From: an uncultured Clostridia bacterium
GTDB lineage: Bacteria > Bacillota > Clostridia > Christensenellales > Borkfalkiaceae
Direction: 5' to 3'
Assembly (NCBI GenBank): GCA_947177495.1
Contig: CAMWUS010000048.1
Location: 1 to 8,660, forward strand
DNA: 8,660 nt
A program made the position numbers and the translations under genes. Under the pieces are notes generated by a model. The model ran no database searches, was not told the DNA's origin, and saw only the letters and a list, made by a program, of their open reading frames with translations. This document shows, in pieces, positions 1 to 6,495 of the stretch (the stretch's first letter is position 1; the number at the start of each line of letters is the position of its first letter).

Positions 1-289
1 CCTTCATCTCCTGTTCGAACTCGTTTCTGCGTTTGATTTCCTGTTCCTTAGCCTCTAAAATAGCTTCCTTTTTCAGCTGTTTGCTTTCCGCCCGTGCGGC
101 TTCAAGCATTTCTTCCACTCGTTTCGACGTTTCGTCGAGCTTGTTTGCCGATTTCTTTTTGGAATTCTTATCTTTTAGATACCATACCAGAAAAGCCGCT
201 GCCCCTGCGCCTACGACAAGCGCGAGCAAGGGAAATACAATGACCATCCAGGTATCGACCGCAAGGAGCAGGCTGTTGAAATATGTCAT
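1..289 (-). CDS. rny: Ribonuclease Y, N-terminal part (cut by window edge)
   Basis: RNase Y is the membrane-anchored endoribonuclease that starts bulk mRNA decay in Firmicutes. Only the first 96 codons are in the window, so the KH and HD catalytic domains lie beyond the left edge. I read the minus strand directly: the protein starts MTYFNSLLLAVD, has one hydrophobic segment at about residues 14-38 (WMVIVFPLLALVVGAGAAAF and on), then a highly charged Lys/Glu/Ala-rich stretch from about residue 40. That stretch includes EEMLEAARAES and EAILEAKEQEIKRRNEFEQE, the heptad-like coiled coil typical of the RNase Y N terminus. The ATG is chosen because a full AAGGAGG lies 7 nt upstream. The location after recA agrees with the usual recA-rny neighbourhood. 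It has its own promoter and is separated from nadE by a terminator. Identification rests on N-terminal architecture plus context, not on catalytic motifs. Confidence 0.9.
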   Translation of the reverse strand, partial: MTYFNSLLLAVDTWMVIVFPLLALVVGAGAAAFLVWYLKDKNSKKKSANKLDETSKRVEEMLEAARAESKQLKKEAILEAKEQEIKRRNEFEQEMK

Positions 290-296
290 AAATCAG

Positions 297-303
297 CCTC
301 CTT
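297..303 (-). promoter_or_regulatory. Strong Shine-Dalgarno site of rny
   Basis: The minus strand reads AAGGAGG followed by 7 nt and then ATG. This is a full match to the anti-Shine-Dalgarno core at good spacing and fixes the rny start codon at 289-287. Confidence 0.9.
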
Positions 304-352
304 GGTTATTGTTTTGCTTGGTTTCCTCTTCGGAAAACACGAAGTCATATTC

Positions 353-381
353 ATTATACAGGATTCAAAAATGAATGTCAA
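353..381 (-). promoter_or_regulatory. Consensus vegetative (sigma-A type) promoter for rny
   Basis: On the minus strand a perfect -35 box TTGACA (381-376) is separated by exactly 17 nt from a perfect -10 box TATAAT (358-353). Transcription would start near 345-347, giving a leader of about 57 nt before the rny ATG. The bases TG sit directly before the -10 box rather than one base further up, so this is not a canonical extended -10. An A/T-rich stretch at about 408-446 lies further upstream than a standard UP element. The site lies just past the nadE terminator, so rny is most likely an independent transcription unit. The match is seen directly; promoter activity is inferred. Confidence 0.9.
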
Positions 382-446
382 GTGCCGAGCCCGTTTTGCT
401 GAGCATTTTACAAAAAATATTTTTAAAGAAAATTCCGTTTTAACAA

Positions 447-472
447 AAATCCGCCCCGCAAGGGACGGATTT
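447..472 (-). terminator. Rho-independent terminator after nadE
   Basis: Transcribed from the minus strand, the arms 472-462 (AAATCCGTCCC) and 457-447 (GGGGCGGATTT) pair over 11 positions with one G-U wobble, closing a UUGC loop at 461-458. The descending arm runs into a U-rich tail (UUUUUGUU) ending near 442. The hairpin begins 4 nt after the nadE TAA at 479-477. It closes the operon that runs in from ftsK and insulates rny. Confidence 0.92.
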
Positions 473-476
473 GAAA

Positions 477-2387
477 TTACAATTTTTCGACTTCTTCAAG
501 CCATAGAGCCGCAGACGCGTCGGACGGCATACGCCAATCTCCGCGCGGAGAAAGCGAGACCGAACCCACCTTCACACCGTCGGGCGAACACGACCGCTTG
601 AACTGCTGCGAGAAGAAACGCTTATAAAAGACTTTCAACCACTTTTTCACCGTAGCGGCGGAATAGTCGTCGCCGAACGCGTAACGCGCAAGCGCGTAGA
701 TTTTCGCGGGTGCGTCGCCGCAACGGAGCATTCTGTACAGGAAGAAATCGTGCAATTCGTAAGGCCCTACAATGTCCTCCGTCTTTTGCGCAATGTTCCC
801 CTCCCCGTCGGGCGGGAGAAGCTCGGGCGAAATTTCGGTATTGACAACGCTTTTGAGCACCACTTCCATGCGCCCGCCAAGGCGTTTCCCCTCATAGGAA
901 ACGAGATATTTGACAAGCGTTTTGGGAATGGACGCGTTGACACCGTACATACTCATATGGTCGCCGTTATAAGTACACCAACCGAGCGCAAGCTCGCTCA
1001 TGTCGCCCGTGCCGATAACGAGCCCGCCCGTTTCGCCCGCAATGTCCATTAGTACCATCGTGCGGTAACGCGCCTGCGCGTTCTCGTACGTGGCGTCGAG
1101 CTGTTCGGGGTCGTGCCCGATGTCACGGAAGTGTTTTAACACCGTCTGCGCGATATTTACCGTTTTAACCGTCGCCCCCATAGCCTGCATGAGCGACAGG
1201 GAATTATTCTTGGTTTTGAGCGTTGTGCCGAAGCCGGGCATGGTAACGGCGATGATGTCTTCGCGGGGCTTGTTTAAAAGCTCGAACGCGCGCGCCGTGA
1301 CGAGCAAGGCAAGCGTGGAATCCAGCCCGCCCGAAACGCCGATGACCGCCGTTTTTGCGCCCGTATGCCTTAACCGACGCGCAAGCTCGTGCTCCTTCAT
1401 GGAATGAATGAGCTCTCCGCGCTCCCCCATATCCGCTTCCGACGGAACGAAAGGCATACGGGGCACTTTTCTCAAAGAAAGCTCCCCGTCGCCGACGAAA
1501 GAAACGGGAATTTCGCTGTATTCTTCGCCCGCACCGTCGTGAAACGCGTTGTTTCTACTGCGCTCGTAATTTAAAAATCCGACGTCGATTTCCGCTTCGC
1601 AGGGCTCGCCCGAAAAAGGCTGAGCTTCCGCAAGGCGCGAGCCGTCTTCGTAAATCATGTGGTTGCCCGCATATACGCAGTCCGTCGTGCTTTCGCCTAT
1701 GCCTGCATTGCAATAAACGTAGCCGCAAATATTTTTGCCAGACTGCGCCGAAACGATGGTACGGCGGTAATCGTGCTTGCCCACCGTCTCGTTGCTTGCC
1801 GAAAGATTGACGACAATTTGCGCCTTTGTAGGTGCAAGAAAGGAGCACGGAGATTGCGGAACCCACAAATCTTCGCAAATCTCGCACGCGACGGAAACGC
1901 CGTGCTCTTCGTCGGTGAAAATGCAATCCCACCCGAAATACACGGATTCGTCTTCCCACAGCGTTACGAATTCCCCTTCCTCGGGAGCGGGAACGAAATA
2001 ACGGCGTTCGTAAAACTCCCGATAATTGGGGATATTCGATTTGGGAATTATCCCCTTGACTTCCCCGTCACAAATCGCGGCGGCGCAATTATAAACTTTC
2101 CCGCCCCGCAACTCGAAGGGAAGCCCCACAAATACGAGCATTTTGATGCCCTGCGTAGCTTCCGCAATGCGTTTGAGCGCGTTTAAACACCCCTCTTTCA
2201 ACAGGGGTTGCAACAGCAAATCGCCGCAGGTGTAACCGCAGAGAGAAAGCTCGGGAAAAACGAGTACTTCCGTTCCCTTAGCTGCCTGCGCGCGAATGGC
2301 TTCTATGATTTTATCCGCATTGTAAGCGGGGTCGCCCACCCGTAAATCGGGCGCTGCCGCCGCCGCTTTTATAAATCCGTGTTTCAT
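477..2387 (-). CDS. nadE: Glutamine-dependent NAD+ synthetase
   Basis: This 636-residue enzyme amidates nicotinate adenine dinucleotide to NAD+ using ATP, with ammonia released from glutamine by its own N-terminal domain. Residues 1 to about 290 form the nitrilase-like glutaminase, with the catalytic triad visible as Glu46 (FPELSLCGYT), Lys116 (IPKSNIPNYREF) and Cys171 (CEICEDLW). Residues from about 325 form the synthetase domain, with the ATP-binding loop SGGLDS at 352-357, GTGDMSELALG from 459 and the conserved C-terminal segment KRSCSPDGVKVGSVSLSP from 598. The length is normal for the two-domain bacterial form. The ATG fits the family start (MKHGFIKAAAAAPDLRVGDP), but its Shine-Dalgarno is only GGGG at 5 nt. 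It begins 25 nt after recA with no terminator between, so it is probably the last gene of the ftsK-rimO-pgsA-cinA-recA operon. Nothing appears truncated. Confidence 0.97.
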   Translation of the reverse strand: MKHGFIKAAAAAPDLRVGDPAYNADKIIEAIRAQAAKGTEVLVFPELSLCGYTCGDLLLQPLLKEGCLNALKRIAEATQGIKMLVFVGLPFELRGGKVYNCAAAICDGEVKGIIPKSNIPNYREFYERRYFVPAPEEGEFVTLWEDESVYFGWDCIFTDEEHGVSVACEICEDLWVPQSPCSFLAPTKAQIVVNLSASNETVGKHDYRRTIVSAQSGKNICGYVYCNAGIGESTTDCVYAGNHMIYEDGSRLAEAQPFSGEPCEAEIDVGFLNYERSRNNAFHDGAGEEYSEIPVSFVGDGELSLRKVPRMPFVPSEADMGERGELIHSMKEHELARRLRHTGAKTAVIGVSGGLDSTLALLVTARAFELLNKPREDIIAVTMPGFGTTLKTKNNSLSLMQAMGATVKTVNIAQTVLKHFRDIGHDPEQLDATYENAQARYRTMVLMDIAGETGGLVIGTGDMSELALGWCTYNGDHMSMYGVNASIPKTLVKYLVSYEGKRLGGRMEVVLKSVVNTEISPELLPPDGEGNIAQKTEDIVGPYELHDFFLYRMLRCGDAPAKIYALARYAFGDDYSAATVKKWLKVFYKRFFSQQFKRSCSPDGVKVGSVSLSPRGDWRMPSDASAALWLEEVEKL

Positions 2388-2392
2388 GTATT

Positions 2393-2404
2393 CCCCGTTT
2401 CGGG
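2393..2404 (-). promoter_or_regulatory. nadE ribosome binding site inside a small hairpin
   Basis: In the 25-nt recA-nadE gap the transcript reads CCCG AAA CGGG (2404-2394), a 4-bp all-GC stem with a three-base loop. The 3' arm overlaps the only Shine-Dalgarno-like bases of nadE, GGGG at 2396-2393, 5 nt before the ATG. The stem is short, so any masking of the site would be modest and is an inference. Confidence 0.35.
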
Positions 2405-2412
2405 CGAAAAAA

Positions 2413-3438
2413 TTACTCTTCTTCCGCGCCTGCGATTTCGTCTACGCTTGCGCCCTTTGCCGCCGCGCGAATCTTCGCTTCGATTTCCTTTGAAAGCTCG
2501 GGATTATCCTTTAAGAATTGGCGCATCTTCTCTCTGCCGTTTGCGATTTTATTATCGTTATAGCTGAACCATGCGCCGCTCTTCTTGATAACGTCGTACT
2601 GAACGCCGAGGTCGATAAGGCAACCTTCCTGCGAAACGCCCTCGCCGTACATGATGTCGAATTCCGCCTGACGGAAAGGAGGCGCCACCTTGTTTTTAAC
2701 AACCTTGGCGCGCGTACGGTTACCCGCCGCCCCCTCTGCGTCCTTCAAAATATCCGTCTTTCTTACGTCGATACGAACGGAAGCGTAGAATTTAAGCGCC
2801 TTGCCGCCGGGGGTAACTTCGGGGTTGCCGAACATGACGCCCACTTTTTCGCGGAGTTGGTTGATGAATACCACGCAGGTCTTGCTCTTATTGACGATAC
2901 CCGTAAGCTTTCTGAGCGCTTGGCTCATGAGGCGCGCTTGAAGTCCTACGTGCGATTCGCCCATGTCGCCCTCGATTTCCGCTTTGGGCGTAAGTGCGGC
3001 GACGGAGTCTACCACGATCATATCTACAGCGGAAGAACGCACGAGCGCATCTACGATATCGAGCGCCTGCTCGCCCGTGTCGGGCTGGGAAACGTACAGC
3101 TCGTCCAAATTGACTCCGAGGTGTTTTGCATACACGGGGTCGAGCGCGTGCTCTGCGTCGATGAATGCCGCGATACCGCCGAGCTGTTGCGTTTGGGCAA
3201 CGGCGTGAAGCGCAACGGTGGTTTTACCCGAGGACTCGGGACCGTAAATTTCCACCATTCTGCCGCGCGGAAGTCCGCCTACGCCAAGCGCCAAGTCGAG
3301 CGCCAAGCAACCCGTGGGAATGACGTCGATATCGGTATTCCCCGCGTTTTCGCCCAACTTCATGATAGCGCCCTTGCCGTACGATTTCTCGATTTGCGCG
3401 AGAACCGCGTCCAATGCTTTGAGTTTTTCTTCGTTCAT
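2413..3438 (-). CDS. recA: RecA recombinase
   Basis: RecA polymerises on single-stranded DNA, drives homologous pairing and strand exchange, and triggers LexA self-cleavage. The 341-residue protein has the usual size. Residues 1 to about 33 form the short N-terminal oligomerisation helix region. The ATPase core carries Walker A GPESSGKT at 66-73, the catalytic Glu in FIDAEHALDP at about 96, Walker B MIVVDSVAAL at 140-149, the L1 region around EGDMGESHVGLQARLMSQAL, and the L2 region with FINQLREKVGVMFGNPEVTP then GGKALKFYAS. KVVKNKVAPPFRQAEFDI lies near 246-262. The tail is acidic (ending AGAEEE), as usual. The ATG has AAGGAGC 7 nt upstream. It follows the cinA-like gene by 21 nt and precedes nadE by 25 nt. 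I see no LexA-type CGAAC-N4-GTTCG box in the gap or in the last stretch of cinA, so recA appears to be read from an upstream operon promoter. Confidence 0.99.
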   Translation of the reverse strand: MNEEKLKALDAVLAQIEKSYGKGAIMKLGENAGNTDIDVIPTGCLALDLALGVGGLPRGRMVEIYGPESSGKTTVALHAVAQTQQLGGIAAFIDAEHALDPVYAKHLGVNLDELYVSQPDTGEQALDIVDALVRSSAVDMIVVDSVAALTPKAEIEGDMGESHVGLQARLMSQALRKLTGIVNKSKTCVVFINQLREKVGVMFGNPEVTPGGKALKFYASVRIDVRKTDILKDAEGAAGNRTRAKVVKNKVAPPFRQAEFDIMYGEGVSQEGCLIDLGVQYDVIKKSGAWFSYNDNKIANGREKMRQFLKDNPELSKEIEAKIRAAAKGASVDEIAGAEEE

Positions 3439-3445
3439 ATGTATA

Positions 3446-3452
3446 GCTCCTT
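3446..3452 (-). promoter_or_regulatory. Shine-Dalgarno site of recA
   Basis: The minus strand reads AAGGAGC, 7 nt before the recA ATG, preceded by an A-rich run just after the cinA stop. It is the best ribosome binding site inside the six-gene operon apart from that of pgsA, in keeping with high RecA demand. Confidence 0.85.
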
Positions 3453-3459
3453 GCTTTTT

Positions 3460-4545
3460 TTACTTTTTAATGACCTCGCGGTAAGCGTAAAACAACGCGA
3501 GATTGATTGCCGTTTGGGTGATGTTTTCTCTGTCTCCCGAGAGTTGGAAGCGGAACACACGCACGCGCTCCTTGGTACCGACTGCGATATAGCACAGCCC
3601 CACGGGTTTTTGCGAACGGTCGGACTGCGGTCCCGCGATGCCCGTCGTGGCAATGGAAATGTCGCAATTTCCGTCGGCAATCAAGCCCGCCGCCATTTCG
3701 TAGGCGACTTCGTCGGAAACCGCGCCCTTCTGTTTGAGCGTGTATTCGTTTACGCCGAGACGGGAGAGTTTGGAACCGTTGTCGTAGGTATTCAAGCCCT
3801 CGTAAAATACGGCGCTCGCTCCCGGCACTTTTACGATTGCCTGCCCTACGCCGCCGCCCGTAAACGACTCCGCCGTGGAAAGACGAATACGGTGCAATTT
3901 GAGCGCTTCCACAAGCTGCTCGGCAATGGTCTTATCGTCGAGCGCGTAAATATACTGATCGAGTTCGGTTGCGAAAATGCGCATCACTTCATCCGCCACC
4001 ATTTTGGGCGTTAAGCTGTCGTACACTGCTTCGATGCGCACTTCGCCGTGCTTTTCGCTCGCGTGCAAATCGATTTTGCCCCTGCCCACTTCGTTGGCGT
4101 GCTTGATGGCAAGATTGACTTTATCCGCAGGCGCGCCCATTGTGCGGACGACCATGCGGGAGAATTTGTTTTTGCGCCGCCTGTCGATACGCGGCAACAG
4201 CTCGGTGCGAACGACTTCCGCCCCCGCTTCGCCGTCGGGAAGAACGGCAAACAGGCACCGCTCCGTTTCCAACAGGTATTCCTCTATAAACTGATACCCC
4301 ACCAAGGAGACGAGGAACTGTTTGGAATAGCTGAGCAGTACCTTGTCGCACACGAGGAAAACCCCGTCGCACTCCAAAGTCAAGCGGGTATACGCCGCCG
4401 TGATCTCCGAAGGGGCGTTATAGGGAAGATAGACGATTTCGTCGGGATATACCCCGCCCGAAAGAAGCGCGTCGAATACCGCCGTGCCGTCTACCGTCGA
4501 TATGGAATTTTTTACGTTCCGAAGAACGATTCCTGCATATTTCAT
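3460..4545 (-). CDS. cinA: CinA-family protein: degenerate MoCF domain plus NMN deamidase (PncC) domain
   Basis: Canonical CinA joins an N-terminal MoCF-like domain (ADP-ribose pyrophosphatase in several bacteria) to a C-terminal nicotinamide mononucleotide deamidase. Here the C-terminal domain, about residues 205-361, is intact: TAESFTGGGVGQ carries the AES serine at 227, PGASAVFYEG at 241-250, NTYDNGSKL holds Tyr254 and Lys259, GAVSDEVAYEMA at 274-285, TTGIAGP at 300-306 and KPVG at 313-316. The middle (VVRTMGAPADKV, then KHGEVRIEA) matches the CinA linker domain. The first 120 residues are divergent: the usual GTELLLG, GGLGPT and LPGPPSE motifs are absent, although an alternating strand-helix pattern remains. 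At 361 residues it is some 50 shorter than the usual 410-420. The ATG lies 6 nt after pgsA, with AAGG as a weak site 10 nt upstream, so translation is probably coupled. Deamidase activity is likely; pyrophosphatase activity is doubtful. Confidence 0.93.
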   Translation of the reverse strand: MKYAGIVLRNVKNSISTVDGTAVFDALLSGGVYPDEIVYLPYNAPSEITAAYTRLTLECDGVFLVCDKVLLSYSKQFLVSLVGYQFIEEYLLETERCLFAVLPDGEAGAEVVRTELLPRIDRRRKNKFSRMVVRTMGAPADKVNLAIKHANEVGRGKIDLHASEKHGEVRIEAVYDSLTPKMVADEVMRIFATELDQYIYALDDKTIAEQLVEALKLHRIRLSTAESFTGGGVGQAIVKVPGASAVFYEGLNTYDNGSKLSRLGVNEYTLKQKGAVSDEVAYEMAAGLIADGNCDISIATTGIAGPQSDRSQKPVGLCYIAVGTKERVRVFRFQLSGDRENITQTAINLALFYAYREVIKK

Positions 4546-4551
4546 AGAAGA

Positions 4552-5181
4552 TTAACCTTCGTCTTTAAGCACCTGTTTGTTTTTTACAATATAGTTTACG
4601 CCCGAAATTACCGTAAAGATCGTGCAAAGCGCAAACGCCGCAAGCCCGATATAGGAGAAAATACGCCCTACCGTGTACATGCCCTGCTCGGGTTCACTCG
4701 CGCCAAGCACTAAAAAGGTCATGGAGACGAGCAAGAAAGCAATGCAAACGTCCTGCAACGTCGTCTTGATTTTTCCGAGTTTATCCGCCGCCAACACGAG
4801 GTTGCGCCCCGCCGCGATCATGCGGAAGCCGCTTACGATGAGCTCGCGCGCCAAGATAACGGCAACGCACACGCCTGCCACGATGAGTCCCGCTTTGTTA
4901 AAAGGAGAAACAAGGAACGCAACCGGTTTGGTGAGCAAGATAATAAATGCCGTGGAGACAAGCACCTTGTCCGCAATCGGGTCTAAAAATTTACCCAAGT
5001 TGGTAACGAGGTTGCGGCTGCGGGCAATGTGTCCGTCGAGCGCGTCGGTAAGCGCGGCAAGCAGGAACACAACTGCCGATGCGAGATAGCACCAAGGCGA
5101 CAATGCGCCGAGGTAGAAAACCACTACGAAAACGGGAATCATAAAAATTCGCGTTAAGGTGATTTTATTAGGTAAATTCAT
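4552..5181 (-). CDS. pgsA: CDP-diacylglycerol--glycerol-3-phosphate 3-phosphatidyltransferase
   Basis: This membrane enzyme makes phosphatidylglycerol phosphate from CDP-diacylglycerol and glycerol 3-phosphate, the committed step to phosphatidylglycerol and cardiolipin. The 209-residue protein starts MNLPNKITLTRIFMIPVFVV, the typical PgsA N terminus. It carries the full CDP-alcohol phosphotransferase signature at 46-71: Asp46, Asp49-Gly50, Ala53-Arg54, Gly63, Asp67 and Asp71, all at family spacing. ARELIVSGFRMIAAGRN (111-127) followed by DKLGKIKTTLQ (133-143) is characteristic of PgsA among its relatives. Hydrophobic segments at about 10-25, 33-45, 74-90, 97-116, 144-160 and 175-198 fit a six-helix integral membrane protein. 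Its ATG overlaps the rimO stop by 4 nt (ATGA) and is served by GGAGGAG inside the rimO 3' end, so the two are translationally coupled. Sequence and context both support the call. Confidence 0.97.
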   Translation of the reverse strand: MNLPNKITLTRIFMIPVFVVVFYLGALSPWCYLASAVVFLLAALTDALDGHIARSRNLVTNLGKFLDPIADKVLVSTAFIILLTKPVAFLVSPFNKAGLIVAGVCVAVILARELIVSGFRMIAAGRNLVLAADKLGKIKTTLQDVCIAFLLVSMTFLVLGASEPEQGMYTVGRIFSYIGLAAFALCTIFTVISGVNYIVKNKQVLKDEG

Positions 5182-6494
5182 AACAGCTCCTCCAATAAAT
5201 GTCCGAACAGGTCGTAACCGTCGGTTTTATCGATTGTTACGGAATAATAGCCGCCCGTTTGGGCGCGGGGCGCCGTGAAGCGCACCACTCCGTCGATTTC
5301 GTATGCCTGAAAATATGCTCTTCCCACAAAACAGGAGTTTTCGTAATCGATTCCGTCGCATAAAACGGTGAGTGTTTCCCCCACATATTTTTGGAGGTTT
5401 TCAAGCGAAATATTCTTTTGCACGCCATACAGCTCGCGCACCCGCTTATTTTTCACGCGGGCGGGCACCTGCCCTTTCATGCGGTAAGCGGGCGTATCGG
5501 GCTCACGCGAATAGGCGAAGAACCCGCAGTTTTCCAATTTTGCTTCCTGCAAAAAGGCGCAAAGCGCGGCGTGCTCTTCCTCCGTTTCCGAAGGGAACCC
5601 CGCCATAAAGGTACTGCGCACGGCAAGCCCCTTTATTTCTTTTCGAAGCTTTTTAAGCAAATTTAAGTAGCTTTCCCGCGTGCCCATTCTGCCCATGAGC
5701 TTTAAAATACGCGTTTCCGAATGTTGGAACGGAATATCGAGATACTTGATAATTTTAGGGTTATCGCGAATTTCGGCAATCAGCTCTTCGGTGATTGCTT
5801 CGGGATAGCAATATAAAATACGGATATGACGAATGTTTTCAAGCGCGGTGAGCTTTCTAAGTAATTCGCAAAACTTATTCGCTCCGCTCTCCTCACCGTA
5901 GCGGGTAGTATCCTGCGCGACGAGCACGAGCTCCTCCGTTTCCCCTAAGCCCGCCGCCTCGGCGACAAGCTCTTCTATCGGATAGGAATGATATTTCCCG
6001 CGGATTTTTGGAATTAAGCAATAGGTACAGTGCCGAAAACACCCGTCTGCGATTTTGAGATATTTAAGGTGCGGAACGGTGGATACCACGCGGGCGGGCA
6101 TACAACCGTTACCCGTTCCCACGGCGTTCACGCGCCCCTCTTTGTAAGAACGCTCCAATGCGGGGAACAGCTCGCTTGCGTCGTTTACACCTAAGAACAC
6201 GTCACCTTCCGTAAGCGCGGGAAAGAGCTCGCCGATAAATTTTTCGGGAAGGCAACCCGTAACGACGATCTTTTCCAAAACACCGTTACGATAGCCGTTG
6301 CTCTCCAACACGGCGTTGATGGATTCTTCACGCGCCGCGTTTAAAAAAGCGCAGGTATTTATAATGAGGATTTGCGCGCGCGAAATATCGTCGGTAATTT
6401 CGCAGCCGTGCCGTTTGACTTCCCCCAAAAGGCGCTCGCCGTCTACACGGTTTTTATCGCACCCGAGGGAAATCATACCGAATATCTTTTGCAT
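5178..6494 (-). CDS. rimO: Ribosomal protein S12 methylthiotransferase RimO
   Basis: RimO is a radical-SAM enzyme that adds a methylthio group to a conserved aspartate of ribosomal protein S12. The 438-residue protein has the three-part methylthiotransferase layout. The N-terminal UPF0004 domain has cluster cysteines at 12 (SLGCDKNRVD), 48 (IINTCAF) and 81 (VTGCLPE). The radical-SAM domain has CxxxCxxC at Cys152, Cys156 and Cys159 (DGCFRHCTYCLIPKIRGKYHS). A TRAM domain runs from about 370 to the end. SLGCDKN..D, AQDTTRYG and the GRAYFQAYEIDGVV segment favour RimO over its tRNA-modifying relative MiaB. The ATG lies 1 nt after the ftsK stop with no clear Shine-Dalgarno, only GGAAA well upstream, which suggests coupled translation. 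It overlaps pgsA by 4 nt. No key residue is missing. Confidence 0.96.
   Translation of the reverse strand: MQKIFGMISLGCDKNRVDGERLLGEVKRHGCEITDDISRAQILIINTCAFLNAAREESINAVLESNGYRNGVLEKIVVTGCLPEKFIGELFPALTEGDVFLGVNDASELFPALERSYKEGRVNAVGTGNGCMPARVVSTVPHLKYLKIADGCFRHCTYCLIPKIRGKYHSYPIEELVAEAAGLGETEELVLVAQDTTRYGEESGANKFCELLRKLTALENIRHIRILYCYPEAITEELIAEIRDNPKIIKYLDIPFQHSETRILKLMGRMGTRESYLNLLKKLRKEIKGLAVRSTFMAGFPSETEEEHAALCAFLQEAKLENCGFFAYSREPDTPAYRMKGQVPARVKNKRVRELYGVQKNISLENLQKYVGETLTVLCDGIDYENSCFVGRAYFQAYEIDGVVRFTAPRAQTGGYYSVTIDKTDGYDLFGHLLEELL
5187..5193 (-). promoter_or_regulatory. Shine-Dalgarno site of pgsA, inside the rimO coding end
   Basis: The minus strand reads GGAGGAG, 5 nt before the pgsA ATG. 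The same bases encode the last Glu-Glu residues of RimO, so the site decides the overlapping ATGA start. Confidence 0.85.
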
Positions 6495-6495
6495 A

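Noticed and set aside
33..601. Plus-strand open frames over rny, the intergenic gap and the nadE end
   Set aside because: They overlap real minus-strand genes, the terminator and the promoter, and encode Ser/Arg-rich sequences without domain features.
1555..2186. Medium open frames on both strands within nadE (1555-1959 minus, 1659-2186 plus)
   Set aside because: Both overlap the glutaminase domain of NadE, have Arg/His-heavy composition and lack a plausible ribosome binding site.
3431..3446. Near-palindrome around CATATG at the recA start as a LexA operator
   Set aside because: The arms do not match GAAC-N4-GTTC; only the central CATATG is symmetric.
2518..4014. A 498-codon open frame on the plus strand, antisense to recA and cinA
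   Set aside because: It crosses the recA-cinA junction, lies opposite two well-identified genes, shows no recognisable domain, and is rich in His/Arg/Val as expected for the reverse complement of G/C-ending codons. It is a shadow frame.
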